Source: Termitomyces sp. T153
Lineage: Eukaryota; Basidiomycota; Agaricomycetes; Agaricales; Lyophyllaceae
DNA: 64,000 nucleotides
Direction of reading: 5' to 3'
Assembly: GCA_018296165.2 (NCBI GenBank)
Contig: JACKQL020000001.1
Location: 620,001-684,000 of the forward strand
Position 1 is the stretch's first letter; every line of letters begins with the position of its first letter. The translations under genes were made by a program, and so were the position numbers. This document shows positions 36,140-49,200 of the stretch, one piece after another. A model generated the notes under the pieces. The model searched no databases and had not been told where the DNA came from. It saw only the letters and a list, made by a program, of their open reading frames with translations.

Positions 36140-38997
36140 CTACCTTACCCCGTCCGTGATGCCCGCATTATCTCCGCACACACGATCAAATAACTCCGAT
36201 GTCTATGGTCTACCCGTGCCGGGGAACCCTTATGATTCATACGGCCCTGCCCAATTTGCCGAGGCACATTGAGTCGCGGATCCGACACCAAACGTCCCCT
36301 CCGCTCCGGTTACTTTCATACAACGGCTCCCCCCACGGACACCCTCCCCAACTCACACCCAACTCCCAACCCCTCGTGCAAACCGTCAAATCATCTTCCA
36401 CCCCACTCTTACACTCTCCGCCAACTCCGCTCTCTCGCACAAAGTTGGCCCCGACATCACCCAAAGAATAACATCCTAAAGCCTGGCGACCATCCGATCA
36501 AACGAGTAACAAGGTCTCCGGCACCGCGCCAGCCCTCCGACCAACAATAACGCCAACCCGCCGCGGAACAGTCACCCACTGCGCGAGGATCGCCAGCTAT
36601 GAAGAGACCACTGAGAACGCGCTTCCCCGAAGCCCGCCTGTGGATTCACCAGCCCACCAGCAACCCCGCAGACCGATGAACGCGACTAATCACCAACAAC
36701 ATCACCAAACCCTATTATCGACCCCCTCCAAGGAACTAAACCCTCTGACAACTAGCCCCGAAACCACCAAAATCAAGCTCGACCCAACAACCCCAACCAC
36801 AGGACAAGAACCTCAGACCCAGGCTATGCCCCAACCCCATGACCTGCTTCCGGACCTCGATCGATCGGCCGTCACCTCTGCCCAACAAATGAAGGGGCCC
36901 CGACTCCCCCGACCCCGACAACCCCGGAACAAGACCAAAACATCCCCGAGCCTCTAGACGTTAATAAGGAGAACCACGGCACCCCACTCCCGACAAGGGA
37001 CAACTCCGGACCACGCCGCTATTTCACCACCCTCCCCCACACAATCCGGAGCCCCTGACAATGAGGACCCTGGACGCCAAAACCCCCCGCATGCCACCCC
37101 CGAGCCTAAACTCCACCACCAGACTCCGCCACCTCCCACGAAGGAATCCCCAGCATAGGAGCCACCCCGAACTAACTATAGGAAAAAGGACCCTATACGA
37201 AGTAGTTCCCTAAGTACTCTAAATTCGCTGACATGTTTATATAAGGGAGGGAGAAGCCCCACCCTCACACAGAAAACGACAATCGGCCGATTAAGTGACC
37301 TGACGACCCAAAGGGCACACGCTCCGATATCCTCAAAGGACCTCACCCACCTGGCTCGACGACCCAAACAACCCCGCGCCAGCCCAAACTGCCCGACCAA
37401 GACCCCTCCAAACCCTTCAACACAGCTCCGGACCCTGGCAACACGACTCCAGGGCCTCCGCTCTGACCACGACATTTGATCGAGAGGGCTCATGGCGCCA
37501 GCTCAACAATGATGCCCTGGTAGCCCCAACTCCGCGACAAAAATCACCACCCACTCCGAATCCCACCCCTATGCCAGAATATGTCCGCCAAACAGGGACC
37601 ACATCATCGGAGCATCCAGAAAAGCGAGCGGTGCCTCTTCCCACTGCCACCCCCACACTTGCAACAATCTCTGGGCTGCTCCGGGAACACGAATGAAGAA
37701 TGCCTCGACCCTGCCACGACTGCCGGGGAGCCCCACTCCAGTGTCTCCCCACGGCCGACCTCCCCGCCGCCCCAACAACCATGAACAGCCAACAAAACCC
37801 CCACCGAGTAACCCTTGTGTCAACTCCGGGACCACCCACTCCTTCCCCGATGAAGGAACCACCGACCCCCAGACCTCCAAACTCAAGGAAGTATCAGAAA
37901 TACGTAAGACTCCTCTGTCCGTCTCGGAACTTACCTTTGGTCAGGAAAGCAATGTCACGTAGATGACCCGGAACCTCAAATTTTGGCCCCGGACCCAAAG
38001 GAACTGGTCGGGACTGATCACCCCACATCCTGCCCCCTCGATCATTGACACTCCAGAGCACACCAAAGCACCACCCAAAACATGCCCACCCACAGGCGCA
38101 ACACTCCGGAACACGACCCCGACCTGGACCAACTATGCCGCGAGGACGAACCTTGCCTCACCAAACCCTGCCAATGAAGAAGGCCCCGCCACCCTTGCCA
38201 CCAGTGCCGGCATAAGGGCCAGACCATGGGAAGACCCCCATTACCCCCCACCAACTGCACTGCCAAGACAACTAAAGCCCCGAACCCATTGGGCACTGTG
38301 AAAGATTTGAAGGCCCACCCTCCGATACCAATACGGCGCACGTCCCTGCCACAGACAAAAGAAAACCCCTACACCCCCAGTCGGAATTTCCGAGAATCGA
38401 ACTCAATGACACCGCCCGAAATGCCGGGAACCCCACTGGAGAACTCCCACCACCCCCACCGGACCTCGGGAGCCCTTCTGCAATGCCCCACCCCGTCCCA
38501 ACAAACCCCGGGACTAGCCAGCACAGACGGCACTAGCGGGTGTAACTCCCGCCTCTGGACTCACTAGGGATTCAACTCCCTCTCACACCCCTGCGTGTTT
38601 CGCTTACTTCGCCCTCATACAAAACTAAAACCTCACTTCGCACACCCAGGGACCAAGAAAAGAGCATGTTTTGCGTACAAAAAAAAAATTATTACATACA
38701 ACCAGGCGAGGGAGGCAGCAAGTCTGAGAGCAACAAGAAACGAGGCCCACACCCATCTCACTCCCTCCCCGGACCCACCGGCAACCCAACCCCCAGGTCA
38801 ACTTCCATCTGGGCCCGCACCACCGCTAAGACCTCCGCCAACCCCGGCAACGCCTCCCCTGTGTCAGCCGCCACCTCCCACCACGATCCCGGGGCCACCG
38901 CATTGCGTTGCCGATGCCCTGCCAACAACCTCTCCAGTCACGCCATCCCCTGCTGCAACTCTGGAGGCTGGACTGCAGACCCCTGCGTCAACCCGTC

Positions 38998-39887
38998 CTA
39001 AATTGACGCAAACACCGCGGAGGCACCGTCCAAGAGGACCCGATGCTCCCGCACCCAGCCTAAACCCAGAAAATGAACCGTCAGTAACAAACGGAGGAAC
39101 GGGAGACAACTCATGAAGGATCCCCGTGCACCCCAAAGCGGCCTCGTTGGCCAACCAATCCTCCCTCCGCCTCGCCGCCTCCAGCTCCGCCCACAACGCA
39201 TCCCCCTCCGGAGCTCATCCCCGCCCCTCCACCTCCCCCGTGGGCTGCCCCTCCATCTGCGCCAGACGCTCCCACAAGCCCCGCACCTCTAATGCTCGCT
39301 CTGTCACCACGCGCACCGAAGTGTTCCTCTCCCGCTCCACCACTTCTTTCTCCGTCCACGCTACGTCACAGTCCTCCCTCGCCCATCGGAGCTCGCCCTC
39401 CCATACTGCCAACAATGTCATCAAAGCCTCCACCTGCTTGCGAAGAAAGACCTCCGTGATCAAAGGAATCGGCGCGGGGGAACTCAACAACCGTTCCGAG
39501 GGGACGCCCAGGACAGGAGAAAAAAGAGACGACTCCGGAGGTCCCACCGACGACTCGCGCCCACGTGGCCTCTTGCTGGGTCCCGCCCCCGAGGGCGGGG
39601 AGGCTTGACACTTCCCCCGAATCACTGCCGAAGACGCCCCCTTTCCCTTCAGCAACGCGGGACAAAACTTGGTCCGTTTCGGAACCCCCGGAAAATCCAC
39701 CACCACCACCATGGACGACTCTACAACAGCCCCGTCAATCATCTGAAAATACAAGTCGACACCACTTACGACTCCGGTCCCTGATGCTAGCACGGCACCG
39801 ATGCTCAAACTCCTCCCCCCCACTGTCATACACCACCACCTCATCCGAATCAGTGGGAGGGACTACTGGAACACTGGGGGAAGACAT
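38998..39887 (-). pseudogene. Antisense spliced gene of E3, disabled
   Basis: On the strand opposite to the LTRs, ATG at 39887 opens MSSPSVPVVPPTDSDEVVVY. A 49-bp intron (39721-39769, GTAAGT...TAG) joins RDRS to SSMVVVVDFPGVPKRTKF. Then come a basic stretch PSKRPRGRE and a long charged helical region (EVFLRKQVEALMTL ... RALEVRGLWERLAQ) likely to form a coiled coil. Breaks are TGA at 39215-39217 where E4 has CGA, a lost splice donor (ATGAGT where E4 has GTGAGT), and TAG near 38998 where E4 has CAG. It shares the gene plan with the E4 copy at 53660-54700. The function and family are unknown to me. Confidence 0.65.
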
Positions 39888-40084
39888 GACAAATTTTGGG
39901 AAACCCCAGGGTACGTCCAAAGCTTTTAATTGATTGAGGAGAACCCTGACGAAGCGGTGGCTGCGCTTCAACTTCGTCTCCCACGCCGCTATCACTCGCT
40001 GCGGATTGATCAATATTGCTTGGCTTCGACTCCCACGCCCCGCCGATCCCCGTCCTGCCCCGCGTCTCAAAGGGTCTCGACGCT

Positions 40085-40094
40085 GAAGGGGGGG
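40085..40094 (+). promoter_or_regulatory. Polypurine tract of E3
   Basis: GAAGGGGGGG followed by TGA lies directly before the 3' LTR (40098). The same sequence precedes the 54913 LTR. This is the expected start site of plus-strand DNA. Confidence 0.75.
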
Positions 40095-40097
40095 TGA

Positions 40098-41251
40098 TGT
40101 CACGACCCGTCCCCTGAACCCCCGCACATCGCCCATCAACCCCCAAACCCCCAAAAAACCCCCGACGCTCCGCCGAACTTCTGCCCATGCCCCACGCCTA
40201 TTTCGGCTAACTCCAACGCCTCCCCGGCTAACTCTGACGGCCCCCTGGCCAACTTTGGTGCCTTCCCCACAGCCACTGACACTTACCCTGGATCTCCCGA
40301 ACCCCAAGAACCACCCCTGCTGTTCCCGATCTTTGCCACCCATCATCAACTCAACACCCTGGTTCCTCTGACCTATTCCGGAGTATCACAACAACCTCAG
40401 AGCGACCCGTGTTCCCCAATGATCCCATCAACGTATCAGCATGGCCCGATCCTCAATTGCAACCAACACCCGCCCACTCCGTCGAGCTCTGCCAAGCCCC
40501 GCCGCCGTAGCCGACGTACCCCAAAGTTCTCCGGTAGTCAGTATATAAGCTGTCGAGTAGCTCTTCATACTCTAGTCTTGATATTGCTTAACATTACCTA
40601 TGGTCTGATTCTTTCCTTTTTGTGTTTCGTGTTTTGTTCTCTTTACTCTCAGTCTCCGGGTCTTATCTCAGTCTCCCGGTCTTATCTCAGTCTCCCGGTC
40701 TTGTCTCATCTCCATTTCGTTATCGTTCTCATTATTGTTTCGTATCTCTACTCGAATCTACTCTTGTTCCATATCAACCCCATCCCATTTCGTCTGATGC
40801 TGTCTCGGTGACTCTGTCTGGCCATTGTGCCCAAGCCCTCGTCAACCCTAACGACCTCATGAACTCCGCAATTACGATTACGAACCCTGACACTCCTTCA
40901 CCAGGTCCGAACCTTGCTCTTCGCTTGGTCCTGGACTCCATCAACTCCAAATGATCTCCCATCAAACCCCAGCTCCATTCCCATTGATCACACAGCCGCC
41001 TACCCCTTCGCTTCCACGAATCTCCCATATGGTCTTCTGCCTGAACCCCGCCAAGACTGTCTCGTTTCCTCGCAATCCGACTTCTCCAGACCTCCCCGAA
41101 TCCGTCCGGATCACACCCCACCAACTATCCGCACAAGCCATCAGTGCCCGGAACGTTTTTGAGTGTTCGGTTACCAGTGCAAGGGGATCACACCCGCCTA
41201 GTAAGGACTCGCCCAGTGCAGCTGAGCCCCCGGGGTCAGCAGAACCTGACA
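40098..41251 (+). repeat. 3' LTR of E3
   Basis: It is a 1154-bp LTR and highly similar to the 34985 LTR. It contains one extra copy of the tctcagtctcccggtctta unit near 40660-40690, a small internal tandem repeat that varies among copies. Confidence 0.87.
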
Positions 41252-42520
41252 GATGCAGCTCCAGACCCTGGTGACACAACTCCAGAGCCTCCACTCCAAC
41301 TCCGACATTTGATCAAGGGGACTTACAGCGCCAACCCAACAATGATGCCCTGGTAGCCCCAACTCTGCAACATAAACCACCACCAGCTCCAAATCCTGCA
41401 TCTACACCGGAATATGTCCGTCAAACAGGGACCACATCATCAGAGTACCCAGAAGCAAGCCACATGCAAAGCACACCAAACACCCCTGAGCACATCTGCC
41501 CATGAACACAACCCTCTGGAGCGCGACATCAACCCGAACCAATATTTTGGAATGCAACAAAGCCCCGACCCCACGTGCCTTTTGTCAAATACAATACTCT
41601 GGAGCTCAACAGAACCCCACCATATGCAGCCCCACCAAAACATAGATCCCAGGGAGACCCAAGTCAGGGAATCAGATCCTCACCCCAAGGGAGTATCTCT
41701 GCCCCCACGCTGACCAAACCCACAGCCCAGGATGACTGGAGAACCAGCTCCTGCCAACTTATTACAAGGACCCCCCCTCCAGACCAACTATGCCGTGAGG
41801 ACAAACCTTGCCCCACCAACCCCACCAATGAAGAGGGCCCCGCCGCCTTCGCCACCAGCATTGGCATAAGGGCCAGATCACGGGAAGACCTCCATCCCTC
41901 CCGCCAACCGCACTGACAAGAAAACCAAAGCCCCAAACCCCACTGGACACACATGAAAGATTCAAAGGTCCGCCCTCCTGTACCAACACGGCGCACGTCC
42001 CTGCCACAGATTGGAGAAAACCCCTACCACCCCTGGTCAGAAATTCTGAGAATCAAACCCAATAGCACCATCCCAAAATGCCACGGAACTCCATAGGAAA
42101 ACTCCCACCACCCCCGCTGAACCTTGGGAGCCCTCCCTGCAATGCTCTGCCCCATCCCAACAAACCCCGGGACTAGCCAGCACAGACGGCACTAGCGGGC
42201 ATAACCCCTGCCTCTGGATTTACTAGGGATTCAACTCCCACTCACACCCCTGCGTGTTTCGCTTACTTCGCCCTCATACAAACTAAAACCTCACTTCACA
42301 CGCCCAGGGACCAAGAAAAGAACATGTTCGTGTACCACAAATTACATATATATAAAAGGCAAGGGAGGCAGCAAGTCTGAAAGCAACAAGAAATGGGGCC
42401 TGCACCCACCTCACTCCCTCCCCGGATCCCCCAGCAACCCTATCCCCAGATCGACTTCCATCTGGGCCCGCACCACTGCCAAGACCTCTGCCAACCCCGG
42501 CAATGCCTCCCCCGCATCAG
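41252..42520 (+). mobile_element. Internal fragment of long-LTR element E4, left part
   Basis: It aligns to E3 internal sequence from about 37425 (acagctccggaccctgg) to about 38866 (gtcagccgc). It starts abruptly at the right end of the E3 LTR. The E4 5' LTR and the first part of its internal region are missing. It continues at 53621 after the Ty3 insertion. Confidence 0.75.
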
Positions 42521-42524
42521 CCGC
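42521..42524 (+). repeat. Target-site duplication CCGC, left copy
   Basis: CCGC precedes TGATGAGCCC at 42525 and recurs at 53617-53620. The undisturbed E3 homologue near 38866 (cagccgccacctcc) has a single copy, which confirms a 4-bp duplication. Confidence 0.85.
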
Positions 42525-43572
42525 TGATGAGCCCCAGTTATCGCTGAGCACCTTTTTCGGCGGCAGCTGACTACTTCGAATTTGACACAAGTCACAACAC
42601 TCAGCGCACGGGACTTAGCCCTAGGATTGGACCAAAGCACAAGACTCTAGTGACCACAAGACTTATTGATCACAGGGAACATCACGCGAAGCCTGGAACT
42701 TGGGCCTAGACCATCAAGGCCTAGACCCTCTTGGCGACGATTATTAGCGACCTTAGCGATCATGGCGACAAAACGGCGTTCCTTTACTATATATGGACAT
42801 ATTACCAGACGCGTACCTTTTTACTATCATTCCCCTTGTCGAGCTTACCAACATCCCTGAACGGGGTTCTTACTTCAGGTATTGACATCGGACTCGTTCT
42901 CTTTTTGGTTCTTATTAGCAATTAGTCGTCGCCAAGGCCTCCCCTATGACCTTTTACTTAGTTACGGACTGACACCTGGCACGCAACCTAAACACAGTGG
43001 CAGACGCCGCCGCTAGTGGCGCTTAATTGCTTACCTTCCCTTACTATACTTCGAAAACGTATAAATACTGCCTGCACATAGACATCATCCATCGAATTTT
43101 ACCATCGCATCACCATCGTATTACTCCCCCATCTATAAGCTACCAGCTTAAGGATTTCATTCGCCTCATCTCTTTTCCTCATCTCGTCTTCGACTTTGGA
43201 TTAGCGACAAACCTCTTCAACTTCGACCTCGACTTAGTGTGGTACCGATTACGGGTGCCTATTAGCGTTATTTCAACTTAGTGACGCTAGCAATTGCGGC
43301 TAGCGATAAGTTTACGTTCGTCCGTCGATCTCAATTTTACTCTTACCGCTGTCTCTCTCCTTTATTTGCCCCGCCACCGTTTCAGTTTCGCTGCGACTAT
43401 TGTTAGCAGTAGCGATTCTTTTCGACTTCACCTCCTCGCCACCACTTTCGTTCTAGTTCTCTGGGACGGTTACTGACTCGCCCTCAATTATTAACTTCCT
43501 ACTGCCAGCTACCCTATCTAGTGACAAGTGTTAGGTTTCCTGCACGGCACTAGGCGGCATAGGAGCACATCA
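42525..43572 (+). repeat. 5' LTR of the Ty3/gypsy element
   Basis: It runs from TGATGAGCCCC to GGAGCACATCA, with inverted tips TGATG/CATCA. TATAAATA lies at 43060-43067. About eight CGCTA/TAGCG words occur within it. The short plus-strand frames within it are duplicated in the 3' LTR and are not genes. Confidence 0.92.
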
Positions 43573-43575
43573 TTT

Positions 43576-43591
43576 TGGAGCCCACCGCGAG
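43576..43591 (+). promoter_or_regulatory. Primer-binding site (tRNA type) of the Ty3/gypsy element
   Basis: TGGAGCCCACCGCGAG begins three bases after the LTR and would pair with a tRNA 3' end finishing in CTCCA. The old reverse-strand copy retains a decayed version. The donor tRNA was not identified. Confidence 0.6.
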
Positions 43592-43646
43592 GGCTGTTTA
43601 GAAGTTAACCATTCCGCCAGAAACAAGAGCTCATGCAAAATGTCGC

Positions 43647-46280
43647 TTGAAAAACCCTTTTGAACCACCCCAGTCTTCCCTTTCGACCCCTCAGCATTCT
43701 TCACCAGCAGCCCGTCCTCAACCCCTTGCCGACGAACTCGAAACCGCTAAAAACCTTCGCGATGTTAGCAAAATCCTTGCCGACTTCCCAGGCGCTCTCA
43801 TCGAAAGTTTTCTCGACGCGCCGCTTTCACCGTTAACCCCAACCGACTCTATATTCTTCCCCAAAGCCCACTCTATTCCCGTATTGCCAACTATCCCCCG
43901 TCCTCCGCTAAATCCAACAATCGTTAACATGAACAACGACCCCGTTGCTCGGCGCGCTAGAATGCCGCCTCGCAATGACACTACGGCACCTAAGTGGGAT
44001 GAGAGTCGCCCTAGGGAACTCCCCCAATACTTCAAAGAACTGGAATATCTCTTCGCTGATTGCGGTATCACTGACGACACACAAAAGAAAGAATACGCGT
44101 CTCGATATGTTTCCTATGACACGGCGGAGACTTGGCTTGGCTTACCTGAATTTGGCGACAATATTATGGTCGACAACGATGCTCCTCGACCCTACAATTA
44201 CCAGGAATGGAAAGCGGCAGTGCTTAGGTTGTACCCTGGCGCTGACGCTAGTGCTCGTTATAATCTTGGCGATCTGGAACGACTAGTTAACCAGTCTTTC
44301 AACAGCGGCTTAGCGACTTTGGGAAGGTTCTCTGACTACTACCGGGACTTCCAACGTATTGCTAGATGGTTACTCGCTAACGGCAAGCTATATCGTAACG
44401 AGGAACGTCGCTTGTTCCAACAAGGTATCCCCACCTTGCTATGGTCTAAAGTCGTCCGCCGCCTCGAAATCACCCTTCCCGATCACCATCCTGAGGACCC
44501 TTACGATGTTGACCAAGTCTTCGAAGGCGCTAAGTGGGTTCTAAAAGGAACGGACACTTCCACGGCTAAGACCAGCAATGGCACCACCGGCATCCCTTCG
44601 TCATCGCCCATCGCTAACCCGCCGACCGTCCCTTCGCCGGCACCTAAGCAAGAAGCCTTGGAATTAGCGACCACTACTGCAATCGTCAGCGCCTTGGAAC
44701 GTTTGGAAGCCCTTCTAACCAGCGGTAACGCCCAACCTCGCCAACAGTTCGCTAACAGCACTTGCCACTTCTGCGGGGAAATAGGTCACACTATGGTCTG
44801 AGGCACTTGTATTAAGCTTGAGCAAATGATCAGACAGGGTAAGATCCGACGTAACGCCGAAGGCAAGATCATTTTACCGTCTGGCGCCATGATTCCCAAC
44901 TATTCCGGCAAGCGACTATACATTGAACGCATCGAGGAATGGCACCGGCTTAATCCAGGACAAATCGTTACAGGCAGACTTTCTTCCAACGCCAACCCAG
45001 ACCCAGAGCAGGCGGCGATGCAGCAGTCGCTAATACACGAGGTAATGCAACAGGACATCGCCACAGGCCAAGCGCTAAGCAAGGAAGAATGGATCGAGGC
45101 TTTGGAACGCGAGCTATTTGCACTCCGGCGAAATGGCAAAAAATTCGACGGTGTACAAGTCCCCCAAGCGACTTACCGACCAGCAAGTGATGCTTCAAAG
45201 GCAACACCCTCGACCAGTGACCCTCCGGCAACCTCCACCCCTTCTGATTCAGCTCCAGTTCCTGTCACTAAGCCTGCTGACAAAAGCAAAGCACCTGAAC
45301 GCACCGTCGCTAAGGAACCTGTTGCTCAGCCTCCTATTCATCCATTTTCTGGCCTCCCTAGTCGCTACGCCCCACCCGCTAACCGGAATTTCGCTGCTCC
45401 CGACAAAGCTAACGATGGCGCATATCGAACTATGCCACCCATCTACAACATCGAGCAATCCAAAGCAGTTTTCAAACGAGTCTTACGCACCCAGGTTACG
45501 ATATCGGTTGGCGAACTTTGCTCTGTATCCCAGGACATCAGGAATCAGTTTAGGACAGCGGTTACGCCCAAACGATCGGTTGGCGCTAGCGCTAATACAG
45601 TTCAGGACTCCAGCGACATTTTTGAAGAAATTTTGCCGACATTCGCTATCGAAGAACCTCAGTTTTCGCTTGGGTCCAATGCTGATACTGCTAAAGGACT
45701 TACCGCGGACAAGGCACCACTCGCTTCAGTCGACCCTGTCGAGGCCTATATTGATGCGCTACCCCCCGGAGAAGAGCCTGTGGTACTCACTGTCGCTAAG
45801 GAATCTCAGTCACTTCGTACCGTCATGATGCTGATCGACAATAAAGAGGAAGTTGAATGCATTCACGACAGCGGTTCTCAGATTATTTCGATGTCCGCCG
45901 AAATCGCTAGCGACATTGGCTTATCCTATGACCCCAACATCGTGCTAAACATGCAGAGCGCCAACGGTACCATGGATCAATCACTGGGACTAGCTAGAAA
46001 TGTACCATGCACGATTGGCGACGTGACGGTCTATCTTCAAATTCACGTTTTATGGTCTCCCGCTTACGACATCCTACTCGGTCGCCCATTCGACGTATTA
46101 ACCCGAAGTACGGTTAATACAATTAGCGACCTCGAAACAACTATAACAATTACGGACCCCAATACTGGTCTCCGGCGCACTATCCCTACCTTTCCACGCG
46201 GCAAAACCAAGAGAAACAGCCGTCAAAATGTTCGCTTCGAAACAGAGGCACCCCGTTGCTTTCATCGCCCGAGGCAATGA
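43647..46280 (+). pseudogene. Gag-protease of the Ty3/gypsy element, interrupted by one TGA
   Basis: One frame runs 43647-46280 apart from TGA at 44799-44801. Order: proline-rich start, capsid-like region (ELPQYFKELEYLFADCG, then HHPEDPYDVDQVFEGAKW), zinc knuckle CHFCGEIGHTMV-stop-GTC, helical basic segment MIRQGKIRRNAEGK, then aspartic protease with DSGSQIISM (about 45870) and ILLGRPF (about 46070). The stop falls inside the knuckle; in the old copy this codon is His. A CGA-to-TGA CpG change is the simplest explanation. No in-frame ATG exists before 43929, so the true start may be lost. The knuckle spacing is C-x2-C-x4-H-x6-C, unlike the usual H-x4-C. Confidence 0.85.
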
Positions 46281-49200
46281 AGAAGATAGCGACATAGTGA
46301 TCGTTATCAGCTATGACCATTTAACTGGTCTAGCGACGTGTATAGCTTCTTGTGATTTGGACCAAGACGTTTTGCTTACCGATTCTAACATAAAGACTAA
46401 TCCCGTGCTAGCGTACCTTTACGCTACGGCTAGCGACATTTCTGATTTGTCCCTTCCACCTCGTTCTTATTTCGTTTCTACTGATACCTCTAATCCCTCG
46501 ATTCTTGGACAGACTTTGCCCTTTGATACATGTGTTACGGACACTACCCCCACCTATGTTAACATCCCATTCCCCGCTCAGTATGTCGCTAACGAACCTC
46601 CTAAGCGAAAAGGAGTACAGGTCAAGAAGAAGTACAAACCCGTCGTCATGAAAACCAAACCGGTCGCCAGCCATGTTAGCGAAGACTTTCGAATCGAGCG
46701 TCACGTTATAGGCGATCCACTAGCGACCATTCCTCCGCTTAACCCAAACCCGCCACCTTTCATCCCGACAAAGCGATTCACCAGCGAGCGACAAGCGAAA
46801 TTGGTCAGCGACCACGACACTGGGTTCCTCACTAGCGACGAAATCAACGTATTGGTCGACATGGTCGCCAAGCAAGAAAAAGCCTTCGCTTGGGAAGATT
46901 CCAAACGAGGAAGTTTGCGCCCCGACTTCTTCCCACCAGTACGCATACCAACAATTCCGCATGTACCTTGGGTTCAGCACAATCGCCCCATACCCCCAGG
47001 ACTAGAAAAGGAAGTATGCGAAATTATTCGCGACAAGATCAGCACCAGCGTCTATGAACCCTCGAATTCCGCTTATCGCTTGCGATGGTTTTGCGTTCTC
47101 AAGAAAAACGGTAAGCTCAGGATTGTACACAGTCTAGAGCCGCTCAACCGTGTCACCATTCGCCATTCTGGAGTACCACCTTTTCCAGATCACATCGCCG
47201 AATCTTTCGCTGGACGCATTTGTGGTGCCACTCTCGACCTCTACGTTGGCTACGACGAACGACTTCTTATCGACCCAGCATCCCGCGACTTAACGACATT
47301 CCAGACTCCGTTTGGCGCTCTTCGCTTAGTAACCTTGCCTATGGGGTGGACCAACTCTGTGCCTATATTTCACGACGACATTACCTTTATTCTGTAGCCG
47401 GAGATACCCCACAACGTGCTCAGCTTTATCAATGACGTTAGCGCTAAAGGACCCAAGGACTGGAAGATTGTTAATGGTAAACCCGCTAAGCATCCCGCTA
47501 ATCCGAACATCCGCCTAGCGCTCTAGGAGTTCTTTGAACTTCTTAACAGGATCCTTCAGCGGATGAAATATTGCGGTGGCACTTTTTCCGGTCACAAACT
47601 TGTTCTTTGCGCCCCTACCTTCAAGATTCTCGGTCACGTTTGTACTCCTAGTGGTCGAATCCCCGACGAAAGTCACCTAGCGCTAATTGAGCGATGGGGT
47701 CCTTGCAAGTCACTATCGGAAGTCCGCGCCTTTTTAGGTACCGTTGGGGTGCTAAGGATCTTCGTCAAAAACTTCGCCCATCGAGCCCATAACTTGACGA
47801 AACTTACTCGTGTTGGCGTCCCTTTTGAGTTTGGTCCCGATCAGATTAATGCTCAACGTGACCTCGTGAAGGCCTTACAAGACGCTAAGCCCCTTGTTCC
47901 TATTGACTATGAATCGCCTGACCCCATCATCTTAGCGGTCGATACGTCGTATATAGCGGTCGGATATTACCTTTGCCAGTGTGCTAGCGATAATCGCAAG
48001 GAGCGCCGCTACAATCGCTTCGGGTCAATTACGCTAAACGACAGAGAGGCACGATTCAGTCAGCCTAAGTTGGAGCTTTACGGCCTTTATCGAGCGCTAC
48101 AAGCTTTACGGATGTACCTAATTGGCGTTAGGAACCTCATCATTGAAGTAGACGCTCGCTACATTAAGGGTATGCTTCAGAACCCCGACGTTCAGCCTTC
48201 AGCTAGCATGAACCGCTGGATTGTGGCGATTCTGATGTTCCATTTCGAGCTGGTGCACGTCAAGGGAACTTTCCACGGCCCAGATGGTCTGTCGCGGCGC
48301 CCGCCACAGCCTGATGATCCCCCTGTCGACGATAGCGACAACTCTGTCTATGAGGATTGGATTGATCGTTTGCATGGGTTCATACACCAGGTCCAGTTAC
48401 CGCTGCCGCTCCTTCGCCATCTCTCAACGGCCGCACGTTGCTTATTCCCTGCTGTCGACCTCGGCTGTTCGCCCACTTTAGCAACTTTTGCCAGCGACAC
48501 CGACACTGCTCCACGATTAGCGACCAGCGACGATATAACCCCCCTCCGAGACAATGGCACCACCATTTATAGCGATGTACCCCGCAGTGCCAAAGCCACC
48601 GCCAACGATGCCCGTGTACTCTTAGTTGAGAAATGGCTTCACGATCTAATCCAACCCAAAGGCTTTAGCGACAAAGATTATGCCACTTTCGTTCGCTACG
48701 CATCTATGTTTTTCGTTACGGGAGGCAAACTTTGGCGAAGAAGTCGAGACAGTGCTCACAAGGTGTTCGTCCCTATTGCTAGTCGCTTACGGGTCTTGAA
48801 GGCAATGCACGACGACTTGGGACACAGAGGCTTCTTCGCTACTCGCTCTGCTCTTCTAGAAAGATTCTGGTGGCCCCAAGTTAGCGCCGACATCATGTGG
48901 TACCTTAGGACCTGCCATCTCTGTCAGATACACCAGACAACTAAAGTGCTTATTCCGCCAACTGTCGCTACCCCGGCGCCTTTGTTCAGCAAGATATACG
49001 TCGATACCATGTTCATGCCGCCCTCCAATAAGTTCAAGTACATCATCCAAGGACGTTGTTTGCTAACTCATTACCCGGAATTTCGCATGCTTAGCCGAGA
49101 AAACACTGAAGCTATCGCCAAGTGGCTATACGAGGACGTCATTTGTCGTTGGGGAGCGCTTAGCGAAATCGTGACCGACAATGGACCCCCGATCCTAAAG

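Larger units (their letters stand above)
34985..41251 (+). mobile_element. Complete long-LTR retroelement E3, apparently non-autonomous
   Basis: It consists of a 1142-bp 5' LTR, a 3971-bp internal region (36127-40097) and a 1154-bp 3' LTR, in one orientation. A self-complementary primer site follows the 5' LTR and a polypurine tract precedes the 3' LTR. The internal region shows no recognisable gag, protease, reverse transcriptase or integrase on the plus strand. Its only coherent coding signal is on the reverse strand (38998-39887). This fits a large retrotransposon derivative mobilised in trans. Left flank CTGAG and right flank GATGC do not match, so the flanks have been rearranged since insertion. 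Confidence 0.8.

Noticed and set aside
35327..36272. Frames of 119-148 codons inside the long LTRs
   Set aside because: They recur in every LTR copy with different breaks, cross the promoter and LTR end, and have no conserved protein pattern.
36640..38567. Many proline/threonine-rich plus-strand frames in the long-LTR internal region
   Set aside because: The region is very C-rich and stop-poor. The frames are short, shift between copies and show no gag or pol motif.
42666..43476. Small frames in the Ty3 LTR, repeated at 52710-53520
   Set aside because: They are identical because the LTRs are identical; they overlap the TATA region and have no protein-like features.
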